This document shows positions 53,300-63,827 of a stretch of DNA of 64,000 nucleotides, piece after piece. Within the stretch, counting starts at the first letter, position 1; every line of letters begins with the position of its first letter. The translations under genes were made by a program, and so were the position numbers. Under the pieces are notes generated by a model, which made no database searches, was not told the DNA's origin, and saw only the letters and a program-made list of their open reading frames with translations. Source of the DNA: Amborella trichopoda (Eukaryota; Streptophyta; Magnoliopsida; Amborellales; Amborellaceae); the NCBI RefSeq assembly GCF_000471905.2, contig NW_006500178.1, positions 2,234,670 to 2,298,669 on the forward strand. Reading direction: 5' to 3'.

Positions 53300-56200
53300 G
53301 AAATCAAAAGCGACAGCAGCTACTTCCAACGTACTTACTTTTTCCTATTTTTCATTTGCATCATGGATACATAAATCCCAAAGATGGAAGTTTTTTTAAT
53401 CCGACTTTTATTTTGAAATATTTGGCTTCCTGGATTTGCGCTTCAGAATTTTTAATGGTTCTAGGGTTTATGTTTTTCTGCTCAGTTTCACAATTAGGGG
53501 TCTGCATTGCTTACTGTTTTCATTTTTTAATTGAATAAACTTCTATTGCAATCTTATTACATCCCAACCAAGTATCATTTTTATAAGAAACTTGTGAAAA
53601 ACAAACTTTGAGTTTAAATTTTTTTGTTTTAGTATAATCAGCTGAGCTCATGCTTAATTTGTAAAAGTGTGGTAATGAAACAAGGTAAAAGTCAGTACTT
53701 TCATGTTATTGCCTGAATTCGGACTTCTGGCTTTTTTTTTCTTTTATTTATTTATTGTCATTTTTGTAACTTCATATACAATACATTTTTCTGTAAAAAC
53801 TGTATTTTGTTAAGGCTATGGGGCTTCCAGGAAAAACATATATATTTTGGTTTTAATTTCTAAGCCATGCTTATCTATGATGTGCTCTGTTAGCTCTTTT
53901 TGTTGTTCTTGAGAGCTCAAGGCAAATACAGTGATGTGGTGGATTATGGCATATGATATACCCCAGGGGCAGCTATGTTTCGTTTCCCACGGGATTGTGA
54001 GGATTAACGGTACCTCTCTCGTGGGTTCTACTATATTTGCTTCCAATTGTCCATCATCAAGAATGAAGGGTGGATGGGAGTATCGCATATTATGTTCCGT
54101 TGGATTACAGTATACTTTTCCTATGCTTATTAAATATCTGATTCAGATAACTTAGAAATTGGTGTACAAATTAATGTAAATTTCTGATATTTATAATTCT
54201 TGTTACAATTAATGAAACAAGTGACAAAGATGAGACCACAAACCTACTTTTTATAGCAGGTCATATGATTGGGCTAGTTTCCTTTTAATCATGTATACAA
54301 CCTTTTTATTATCAAGAAAAGGAGATGAAAAATTACCACGGGGTAACGTGAGTACAATCTGCATAAACAAATTGATTCAATTTGTTATTTCCTTGATTCC
54401 TAGCCAACTAAGGTTTTTCCTTGCATAGGTGATTCAGTGGTGTTCAATGCTGTCAAATAATATTGTGAATCTGATGCCCCACTTTCTGTTCATGGATGTT
54501 GGTCATCCTAACTAGTTGCTAATTTGGCTGACATGCCTTCACTTTAAAGGATTCTCTCGAATTAGACTCAACTTTCTTATAAATGTTGCGGGAGATCCCT
54601 TTGAATTTGTGGATTGAGCTCATTGCCCTTATTTGATGCTTATAATAGGAAGCCTCGAAGAAATCTGGCTGCCCCATTGAAGCAAATAACTGAGATGCCC
54701 AATATTGACTTTTTATACAATCAAAGGTCATATATGCATTGGGTTGGTAATAGTTGAGATGCCAAAACCACAGAAACGTATCTAATAGAAAAAGAAAAAG
54801 AAAAAGAGAGAAGCTTCACATTTATTTATTGATTCACTTTGACAAGCCACGATGTAAATCTCCTCTTGCTTTGCACTTGAATACCTTAATTTCGTTTATG
54901 AACCCAACTTATGCATTGTTTGTAGTTGAGAAAGGTACTTATATGTGTTTAATTGAAAATGTCATTAGAATTAGGGGTGTTCTTAATGACGATTCTACTA
55001 CTTGGTCCGCCCTGAAATGGAAGCAAGGAAAGATAGAAATCTCAGGAATGGGAGAGAACCAGTTACATCTTTTCAGATTTAAGGCAAGGGAGAGAACCAG
55101 TTACATCTTCAGATTTACTAGAGGAAGAAAATGTGTGACCTTGCACATGGAAGTAGAACTTTTATTGCTGAAGGTGAAAATCGTAATTGTTGGAAAGCAG
55201 CGTCAATCTTGTTGCTTTAGAGATATGGATACCGACCTGAACATTGAGGACTTCTTCCTGACCTTCATGTCAATTGTGAGGTTGTCAAAAAGACCCACAT
55301 ACCTCTTCTAGAAGGGCAATTTCTTCATCCTCATCTCACACACAATAGTGGGTGGTCCTTTTATCTGGAGCTTTTCCCTTCAATAGATGTTGTGAGACAG
55401 TGATAACTGTAAATGTCATTGAGTTGAACAGCTGAAGTTGATGGGATACGGTAATCTGCATGAATTGTAAGTTTTCTCAAATTAAATCAGTCACATTAGG
55501 TGCTCTAGAAGATTATTTTGTTTGTACATCTCTTAGATGTGATTGGCTTGAATCTATTGAGTTAACCCCCCAATTCAGATATATTTGTTGGTGATATGGA
55601 CTGCAAATTGAACCTTCAATTTATATTTATGTGTGAAAGAGCATATTACAGCATCTCTAATTCATGAATTCCTAAGGATCACCGTGTCCCTGCTGCTCAA
55701 AAACTGCCTGATGCAGTTGTTTTGGGACAGCTAACTGAACGGATCCCGTTCTTGATGAAGAAAGAGAATAATCAAGTGTACTACTTCAAAAACCTTATTT
55801 CTACTGAATTTATGGAAACATGCCTTTATGGATCTTGGAAGGTGGGGTCACAAAGAATATCCAAAAAGCCCTGTAAAAATGCATAATTTTTTGCCCTGTA
55901 AAAAGCAATGTAGAACCAGTTCAATATATTGTTGCCTGTTAGAACTATTTACAGTTATACCCCTCCCTCCTCAGCAAAGCTCAATGATCGTATGTAATCC
56001 CATTTCATTGAAATCAGTAACAAAAGCCAGCCTAAAGCATCTGAATCCAGAATTTTGTGATCCATAACCACGACTCTTTTGCAGCTTGAGTACATACATG
56101 GATCAGCATCCTGAACATCTTCCCAAGATACAGATCCCCCAGCCTATTGCAAGAAGAATGCATGAGCAAACATGATATCTAACTGCACTTTATGCATCAA

Positions 56201-56800
56201 TGAGATTGCAACCAATTGACCATGGAATCCAAAATATGGAAGGTGCAAGGAGTTCACTGCAGCCGCTGCATATATAACAGAAGGAATAAGATAACAGAAA
56301 TTGTGCTTTCTTGTGAAGGGAAAATAGCACACAACAATTCCATGTGCCTAAATAGGAGAATTGATGGATATGTATACCTGTGTTCATGATTGTTTTGGTT
56401 ATATTATGTTCCATTTTGTTCTTTGTTCACTTAATTACACAGTTTCTAATTGGCCTTCTGTGAATTGTAAGGGATTTCATGTACATGATCATGTCACAAT
56501 CAGACGTGATTGTCGTAACCGGACTTGGGGTAACTGATGCTAATCGAGTGCATTCAGCTCCATGCTTGGGAAGCTTTTCTTCAAGCTTTCTCCTACTAGG
56601 GCAATGACGAATGAGTAGACGACAAACCCTAATACCCCCCCTGTTTCCCATTTTGGAGGTACATCTGAAGAGAGGGGAAGCAAAGGTCAACGACATAAAG
56701 TTCTCCCTCCACTGACCTAGGTGCCTCAATTTCAGCAGAATTATTTGTGAAGGAAGATTGCCAATTTCTCCACAGCTGCAAACAACTTCAAGACAAAACT
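53300..56800. other. Putative 5'-UTR intron of the Ycf20-like gene, unassigned part
   Basis: Contains an open frame on + at 54754-55311 (185 codons) and one on - at 53816-54088 (90 codons). Neither shows a motif I recognise. The first has an imperfect internal duplication ('gagagaaccagttacatctt' twice, about 55054 and 55090). Neither has gene-like flanks. Confidence 0.4.
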
Positions 56801-56819
56801 CAGTTACAAATTTCATGTC

Positions 56820-57400
56820 TATTATGCTTGGGGAAGTGGTACAAGCTTACCTCGAGAAGATCATTAAACTATTGGACAACATTGAAAGTACCACATGTTT
56901 AGTTGCTCTGGAAGTGGGAAATATTTGCACCTGCACTCACCATTTCAGTTCATCTTCTAGTTCCTGGATCATTGACTCGAGCATCTACTTACATGATTGA
57001 AACCCTACTACATATTCCCAAAATTGGCGCTTGACCCTTTTTCCTTCACATAATGTGCTTCATGGGTGAAAGATTGGGAGGAAGATGTAGAGGTTGCTTT
57101 TGCAGTGGGTTATTTCTCTTCCACAAGCAGCCATCTGCTCTTTTTAGTAGAAAGGCAGGACACCTTTCTGCTACAATTCTTAATGTTCCTTGATGCTCAT
57201 TATATGAATTGTTGTGAGAGTTACCAGTTGTCTGAACAAAGAATTCCTTCACGAAAAGCAGAATCCCATGTGAATTTCAACACTATATATTCTGATGTTT
57301 ACGGATCGATATCTATGACACCTTTTGTATACTTTCTTGGTGACTGTCTCTTGAGGCTAAAGAATATACTAGCCATAACCTTCAAGACATAACAATATGG
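56820..57400 (+). mobile_element. Ty1/copia retrotransposon fossil (pol, integrase-proximal part)
   Basis: Translated + fragments include SSSSSWIIDSS (the region around the protease/Gag-pre-integrase border) and, further on, AESHVNFNTIYSDVYG (the start of the integrase domain). This is the order expected in Ty1/copia pol. It is short, lacks LTRs and is broken in several places, so it is old. It lies in the putative 5'-UTR intron of the Ycf20-like gene. Confidence 0.6.
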
Positions 57401-57729
57401 TTATTGCCCAGTTAAATGCGAAGGAGTGGAATGGAGTTCACAGTCAATTTCTTAGTAGCACTGTTACAATAGATAGTGCATCCTGCTAAGCAAAATGATG
57501 CGATAAAGCCCAAAATCAGAGCTCTCATAATGGGTATGAAATTTCCCAGGCCTCATTAGACAGGTGTTGTCATGAGTGCTTTTCAAATAATCAGTCCTTC
57601 GTGAGTTTTTTTGGGGGTGAACTTCAATCATTTATCGCTTTTAAGTTTTTAGAAAATTTTTAAGGGGACAGCACCAACCGTTTCTTATCTTCATGTTTTG
57701 CGGTGTTTTACGATCGGTTACCAGAGATT

Positions 57730-57910
57730 CATCATCATCATCATCATTTGTGCTGTATCCCAACTATTTGGGATCGGCTATGCGAATCCTGCTCCACCCT
57801 TGTGCTCTAGGAGGGGACTTTCCCTCAGTCTTATAGTGAAAACCTAGCATGAACATTTAACATTGGTTTAGGATTCATGAAAAGATGTGGCAAAGTTTTA
57901 CGCTGAAAAA
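57730..57910 (-). mobile_element. Au-like SINE with 13-bp target duplication
   Basis: The 181-bp insertion is flanked by GTTACCAGAGATT (57717-57729) and GTTACCGGAGATT (57911-57923). On the minus strand it ends 'gccgatcccaaatagttggg', 'atacagcacaaatgatgatg' and further TGA units. It is the same family as 20482-20736 but about 75 bp shorter at the 5' end. Confidence 0.85.
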
Positions 57911-57923
57911 GTTACCGGAGATT

Positions 57924-58735
57924 AACGTGAGGCAAACTGGATCCAAAATCAATACGATGTGTTTTCCATGATACTCGCCTACACCAATAGGGGATAATGT
58001 GTTTTCCCTGATTATAGATACAAGTCCACAAAATGTGTTTTTCTCGGTCTACTTGCCCACATAGAAGAAGAATTTCTGTTATGATACATGAACGAAAGAG
58101 TTCACTCTACTCTGATTTGTGGCATTCTTTGAAGAGTTATGTTCAATGATGTTCAGACCTTCTTATCAAACACCAATGAGGAGAATAAAGGCCAGCATAT
58201 AGTCAATCAATTATCATGTGCTTATCACCGAATGATTCTTACATATGAGATTCCATTCTAATCTTACTTGTTATTAATTCCTGTTTCATTAACTATCCTG
58301 ATTTCGAATTACTTTGGGCTGCAGTTATTTGCAATATTTGGTATTCATGCAATTTTAGAGTTTTCTTTTTCTTATCAATGTAGCTTTTATTTTCATAGAA
58401 GTCCAGTAGATGCCATTAAAATAGTGGCCTTCATTTGTCATGTGTTTGTTTATATGCATACTGCATCGTCTCAAGATGCAGCACCTTTCTTCATACTGAA
58501 ATATCTCGAAGTAAAGCTTGCCCTCTGTCTATGATCATTTATTAACCCTTACTTTGGTTTCCCTTTAGTTGGTTAATAAATATTTCTATATACAATACGT
58601 AAATTTGAAACGCCCTGCCTATCTCTAATTTCAGAGTGTACCTATTTGATCTCTTTAATGGAAATCACCCCTGTTTATGGTTGAATGGTGGCTCTCTAGT
58701 ATATACCCTAACAGTTATATGATGCAAAATATTTC
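57924..58735. other. Intronic stretch before the Ycf20-like coding exon
   Basis: No repeat or gene is recognised. A pyrimidine-poor acceptor context (ATATTTCAG) lies at 58729-58737. Confidence 0.4.
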
Positions 58736-58744
58736 AGCCTCCAA

Positions 58745-59182
58745 ATGGCATATTGCCTGAGTGTTGTAACTCCGGCACCAAATTACTTTTCTCACAGATG
58801 CACCTCATATCTAAGGACTACCTCAAGATCTCTTAGGGTCCGTGCTGTACAAGACAATGAGGGGCGTCGTCGGTTGGTCGATATTATACGCCTTGTTCCA
58901 GACATTTCTAGGAATTACTTCAGAAGTCCCTCTAGGAGGGCACTGTTCGGTGGTATCTCATTGCTTGGTGGTTTTTATGTGGCCCAAACAATTTCTCTCT
59001 CTTTTGGTGCTTTGGGTGTGAATGATGTGATTGCAGCAGTTATCTGTGTGCTCCTCACCGAATATGTAACGAGATTCTACTATAGCCGGCCCAAGGTCAC
59101 CTTCCCTTTGGCTCTTTTGAACAATTTCAAGATGGGTTTCACCTATGGTCTTTTCATCGATGCTTTCAAGCTCGCAAGTTGA
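58745..59182 (+). CDS. Ycf20-like protein, plastid (DUF565 family)
   Basis: A single uninterrupted coding exon of 145 residues. The first ~35 residues (MAYCLSVVTPAPNYFSHRC, then TSYLRTTSRSLRVRAV) are Ser/Arg/Thr-rich without acids, as in a chloroplast transit peptide. The conserved part starts at RRLVDIIRLVPD (42-53). Two likely membrane segments follow: GGISLLGGFYVAQTISLSFG (69-88) and VNDVIAAVICVLLTEYVT (92-109). Then comes the family hallmark YYSRPKVTFPLALLNNFKMG (112-131), ending in FIDAFKLAS. Ycf20-like proteins are thylakoid/plastid proteins whose Arabidopsis members affect non-photochemical quenching; the mechanism is unclear. Just after the stop, ACA|GTAAGT (59191) could be a 3'-UTR intron donor. 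Confidence 0.95.
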   Translation: MAYCLSVVTPAPNYFSHRCTSYLRTTSRSLRVRAVQDNEGRRRLVDIIRLVPDISRNYFRSPSRRALFGGISLLGGFYVAQTISLSFGALGVNDVIAAVICVLLTEYVTRFYYSRPKVTFPLALLNNFKMGFTYGLFIDAFKLAS

Positions 59183-59469
59183 TGTATACAGTAAGTATCT
59201 TTATGTATATTGAAACATGCCATTTTTTTCCATTTTATTGGGTAAAGGAAACATTTCTCTTTTGAGGACATTGTTTTTACTATTATTGGCTGATTCAAGG
59301 TCATCTTCAGATTACCTTCGTGATTTTTTATTGTTCCCTTCATAAGTTTATAGTATCAAAACTGTAATTTATGTCAATGCTCATCTTTGTATTTGTTATT
59401 CATCCCCTAAAGATGTCTGTGAATATTTTCTATTCTGCTTCATTATGTTGTGCATAAATTGCAATGCTT

Positions 59470-59475
59470 AATAAA
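59470..59475 (+). terminator. Candidate polyadenylation signal AATAAA
   Basis: AATAAA lies 288 bp after the Ycf20-like stop codon, in a T/A-rich 3' flank. It is relevant only if the GTAAGT at 59191 is not used as a 3'-UTR intron donor. Confidence 0.3.
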
Positions 59476-59499
59476 CACTGTAGTAAAATATTGCTATGA

Positions 59500-60400
59500 C
59501 AAAAAGATGTTTATACAATCAATGCTCAAGAACTTGCATATGAATTGTATTGATCTCAAATCGATTTTGTAACATCTTTTTTTGTGTGTCTTGGGAGAGA
59601 ATTTCATGAAGTTTAGATCAAGATTCAAGCTGCAAGGAAATCAAGTTTCCATTAGTGCAAGAACTCGTGTAGAAGTCAAATTTATTTGCAGAAAAGGAGT
59701 TCAAATTGTGTTGTTCAATGAATGTCTCCAAAAGCAACATTATATTCCAAGGGTGTCACCTCCTCTTGTTTGCTCTATCACGTACTCATGGAATATAAGA
59801 AGAGATGCACATTAGTAGCGAGATATTGACAATTTCGTCATATATTGGCAAGCAAACGAGTCCATTGATTCCACGGCTACAGAGGAGTTGGTTAGAACTT
59901 AGAAGCTCTTTCAACTTGGAAAGACCTCCCACTTCATATCGAAATCTATATATGTATGGCTTCTATTTTTCCATTGATTTTGTGTGTGTGTTTAAGGCAT
60001 CAGAACAAGGCGAAAAGTAGGCCGGTTGCAGTTATCAAATGCGAAAACACATTCATGATAAGGATCAAGCAGGATTTGGGGCTTTATTTATTTAAGTTTT
60101 CGGTAGTTCCTTTTCAAGTTTATGTAGACAAGGCTTGTTTTGTGCTTTTTATTTTAATTTTTAATTTCAGAATTATAGTTGAACATGGATTTTTAAGTCA
60201 TCATAAGGTTTTCGACATCATAACTACACTGTCGGCTTACTTGTATAGTATAAGGTGGCCGCCTTATACAATCCTCACCCAAAAAAAAGAGAACATGCAT
60301 ATCAAGAATTCAAGAAAAAAAATTAAAAGTAAATTAGTAAAGTATCATTATGAAGTAATTAGAGGATTTATATATACTTACTTTGCACTTCATATAAACT
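59500..60400. other. 3' flank of the Ycf20-like gene, unassigned
   Basis: Open frames at 59582-60020 and 59956-60462 show no domain. 'ataaggtggccgccttatac' at 60249 is a palindromic block like those at MITE-A ends and may be a fragment. Confidence 0.4.
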
Positions 60401-60407
60401 TTAGTTT

Positions 60408-60790
60408 CAAAAAGTTTATAACAATATTTTTATTTATAGAAGGTTGCAATCTTGTACTATAGAAGTAAGGTGCACATAAAAAATCCAGTAAAAAGAATAT
60501 TAAGAAGTTGGAATATCATATCATCTCGACTTTGAGATTTATGAATATAAAGACAAGAAGGATTTTAAGTCTTAAAAATAGTACATTTTATAACAAGTTT
60601 GGACGAGCTATTTTCAAGGTTTTCAAGTGTTTGTAGATCTTCTCAATTCGTATTTTTTTGAAATTTTAAATTTCATAATTAGAGTTGAACATGAATTTTG
60701 CATGCGGTTTCCAACACTAAGTTATATCTTATGGCAAAAGTTAGGGATGCGTTTGCTTGTATAATGTGGGCATTTTATGCAAACCTCAAC
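60408..60790 (-). mobile_element. MITE-A copy, decayed ends
   Basis: 'caaaaagtttata', then 'agaaggttgcaatcttg', 'gtaaggtgcacataaaaaat' and the usual core, ending near 'catgcaaacctcaacc'-like sequence. TATTTTTAT occurs at both 60425-60433 and 60792-60800, but the left occurrence lies inside the expected terminus, so the duplication is doubtful. Confidence 0.6.
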
Positions 60791-60803
60791 CTATTTTTAT
60801 TAT

Positions 60804-61190
60804 GGGTGCGGTTTCTACAAGGTTGCAACCTTAAACAGTCCAATTAAGGTTCACCTCCAAATTGTATCATAACATGTAATTTTGTTGTAAACAAATCTTA
60901 CGATTATTTTAAAATCTATTTTCATATCTAATTCGAAAATTTTAAACTCCAAAAATAGTTAAAATCAAGGAGATCTATAAACATATAAAAATCTTGAATA
61001 TGGACAGTCTAGATAATGTGTTGCAAGATGCATTATTTACGAGATTCAAAACTTTTTTATTTTCATATTTATACATCTAGATGTCAAGATGATCAAATAG
61101 AGGGTTTTCCAACATTAAAATAACTTTTTCAATATATTTGTTAGGTGCATCCTTACATTTTAAGGTTGCAACCATACATAAACTTTTCCC
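60804..61190 (+). mobile_element. MITE-A copy, perfect 9-bp TSD
   Basis: The 387-bp element has ends GGGTGCGGTTTCTACAAGG and ATACATAAACTTTTCCC. It is flanked by TTTTATTAT at 60795-60803 and 61191-61199. Internal blocks GGTTGCAACC occur at both ends. It stands next to, and in opposite orientation to, the copy at 60408-60790. Confidence 0.88.
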
Positions 61191-61199
61191 TTTTATTAT

Positions 61200-61790
61200 T
61201 GCGACACAATTGACAAATGAAAATTATATTCGTGATTGACCTCGAAACAAAAATATGATCATCAAATGAAGATTTATCAATTGCAGGTGTTAATCGACCC
61301 CGAGGCGCAGTTTTGGGCTTTTGGGCAAAGAGTTAGTAGGTAAGGGTGGCCTGGCCGGTTAGGTCCGGGTCAAAAAAAAAAAGAAAAAAAAAAGACCATG
61401 CCCTTTCTCTATAATTCATTATCCCTAATGCCTTTCTCTCTAAATGTGCTTTCTCTCTCTCTAACTCATCTCTTTTTTTTTAACTGTACTGTTTCTCTCT
61501 CTAACTCTTGTTCTAACTCTTTTTTTTTTCATGCTCTCTTTGTCTCTTTCTAAAATCACTAACGATTTCAAAAATTACTAACAATTTTAAAAATGAATAA
61601 GAGCAAAAATTATTAACAATTTTAAAAACGAATAAGACCTCGTCATCCCCACTAAATTATCAAAAAAAAAAAAATTCATACTATTTCCAATTCCTCATCG
61701 TCACTCTGACCATGCCCTTTATCTAAGTTTTCCTTTGATTCCTCTCTCTTTGGGATCTGAACAAACCCAATAAGGCCTTTGAAATAATTG
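61200..61790. other. Intergenic, T/CT-rich
   Basis: CT-rich tracts ('tttctctctctctaactc' repeated about 61436-61510). A small direct repeat 'aacaattttaaaaa' lies at 61579 and 61615. No gene. Confidence 0.45.
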
Positions 61791-61793
61791 GAG

Positions 61794-62065
61794 ATAGGGG
61801 TGGCAACGGGTAGGGGCTGGGTCTGAAAAATATAGTGTGGGACCTGGATGTGGATCAAGACCCGGACCCGATTGGACCTGACTAAGAAACTAATATGTCT
61901 ATATATTTAAATATATTTCATAAATTAAAACCTAAAAAACATTATCAGATGCGGACCCGATTTGACCTAGATCCAAACTGGACCCGAATGGTATTCGGGT
62001 CCAAGATTTTAACTCGAATGCGACCTGCCGGGTCCATTTTTTAACCCATACCTGAATCTATCCCT
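61794..62065. mobile_element. hAT-type MITE with GGGTCC/GGACCC-rich interior
   Basis: The 272-bp element starts ATAGGGGTGGCAACGGGTA and ends with the rough complement ACCCATACCTGAATCTATCC. Flanks AATTGGAG (61786-61793) and GATTGGAG (62066-62073) match at 7 of 8. The interior repeats 'acccggacccgatt' and 'cgggtccaagat', the style of a common plant hAT MITE family. Confidence 0.75.
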
Positions 62066-62216
62066 GATTGGAGGCCCCCCAAAACACAAAAACCTCATTC
62101 TTGGTAAATATGAACAAAATCAATTTAATTGATAAAATGAGCCCACTATCCCATTTACTCTTGCCTGCACTTTTGACCATCCACCACATCTCGCAATCCG
62201 ACGTTTGTTATTTTCT

Positions 62217-63340
62217 CGGGCGAGCTTTTCATGGTTCCCCTACAACATAAAACTTATATACTTCTCTCTATCCAACCGTCCATTTTGAGATGGACGGTTG
62301 AGATTGTCCCAATCATAATGTCATGTCTCCATACTATTTTATTTTTAATTTTTTTCCTACAAACTATTTTGACACCAAATTTTGGGCTTCAACTCTTCTA
62401 TTAAATTCGCAGCAGTAAAAAAAATAAAATAATAAAGTTTGAAGTGGTATTTTCATCACTATATTTTATTGAAAAATTCTTTTTAATATTTGTTTTTAGG
62501 TGCATTCCATTGATATGAAGGCACGTACCAAATTTTATATTCACACAATATGTAGAAAAAAAACTAAAAATAAACTACTCAAAGGCGATGGATCTAGATC
62601 AAACGGTCATAACTCACTTGATCTAAATTAAAGGGCAAGCACATATCTTCAATGCGGTAGGGGAAGTACAAAAACGCTTCTTACTTTATCATGTTGACAA
62701 TATAGAAAAGACGCACATTATCCTTTCATTGGAAGTTGACGATAGTACATGCATGTACTATAAAATACCAAGTTGTATTTGTACTATTTTTGCCTCGACA
62801 ACAAATTCTTAGAAAGGATGGGGTTTGCATGAGGGGAAAGGTTTCTATTCTTCCCTTAGAAGTTCTATCCTCCCTTTATCATCAAGCGGTCCAATTTTGA
62901 TCTAAAGAGTCATTCACTGTTTGATCTTAGATTCGACGTTTCAAAGTATTTTATTTTTAGTTTTCTTTATACATATTGTATGAATATAAAATTTGGTACG
63001 TGCCATCTTCTCATTGGGGCACACCTATAAAAAAAATTAAAAATAATTTTTCGATAAAATATAATGACCAAAATACCTCTTAAAGCTTTCAAAGGTATTT
63101 TGGTCAGTTTATTTTATTGAAAATATTTTTTTTATATTTTTCGCTAGTGTGAGTTTAATAGAGGAATAGATGTCCAAAAGTTGGTGTCAAAATAGTTTAT
63201 AGAAAAAAAATAAAAATAAAATAGTGTAGAGACGTGACATTATGATTGAGACAATCTTAGCCCTCCATTCAAAATGGACAGTTGGATAAGGCGGAGGATT
63301 GAACTTCTATGCTGCAGGGGAAGCATAGAAAGCATGCCCG
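62217..63340. mobile_element. Long inverted-repeat element (1.1 kb)
   Basis: The termini are CGGGCGAGCTTTTCATGGTT and, from the right, CGGGCATGCTTTCTATGCTT. The arms mirror each other for roughly 400 bp: 'gtccattttgagatggacg' against 'tccattcaaaatggac'; 'aaactattttgacaccaaat' against 'tggtgtcaaaatagttta'; 'ggcacgtaccaaattttata' against 'tataaaatttggtacgtgcc'. The centre (about 62650-62890) is the loop. No ORF and no clear target duplication. Confidence 0.78.
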
Positions 63341-63625
63341 TATATAAGGTGGCCACTTTATATTGTACAAATAAGGCGCACCTCTATATTTTAGGTGCTT
63401 ACTTTATATTATATAAATATGGTGCACCTTTATATTTTAGCTGCTTATAGTTTTGGTGTCAGGAAGGCTTGAAAGTCAACCCTAATTATGAAATTTAAGA
63501 TTCAAATAATGATGTAATCGAGTAGATGTATAAATACTTGAAAATCTTGAAAATAGACAGACCAAATAACATGTTACAAGATGTATTATTTTTAGAACTT
63601 AAACTTCTTTTTTTTATCCTCATTT
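63341..63625 (+). mobile_element. MITE-A-related copy, 3' truncated
   Basis: Begins 'tatataaggtggccacttta', with two 'ggtgcacctttatattttag'-like repeats at the left. The family core follows ('gaaatttaagattcaaata', 'aatacttgaaaatcttgaaa'). The right terminal block is missing. It abuts the 62217-63340 element. Confidence 0.55.
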
Positions 63626-63827
63626 GTTGGGAGTTGGTTGGGTGAAAAAAGGGGCAAAAAAATAATATAAATAAAAAAATTGAAGCTTGACTCCTTTTGG
63701 ATTTTTGCCATGCATGAGCGTTATCTCAAGACGATATTTACCCCTTTCAATACGTAAAAGCAATTCATTCTAGGGATACATGAAAACATAAGGGGAGTTT
63801 GAAACCCACAATAGACACCAAAGTCGT

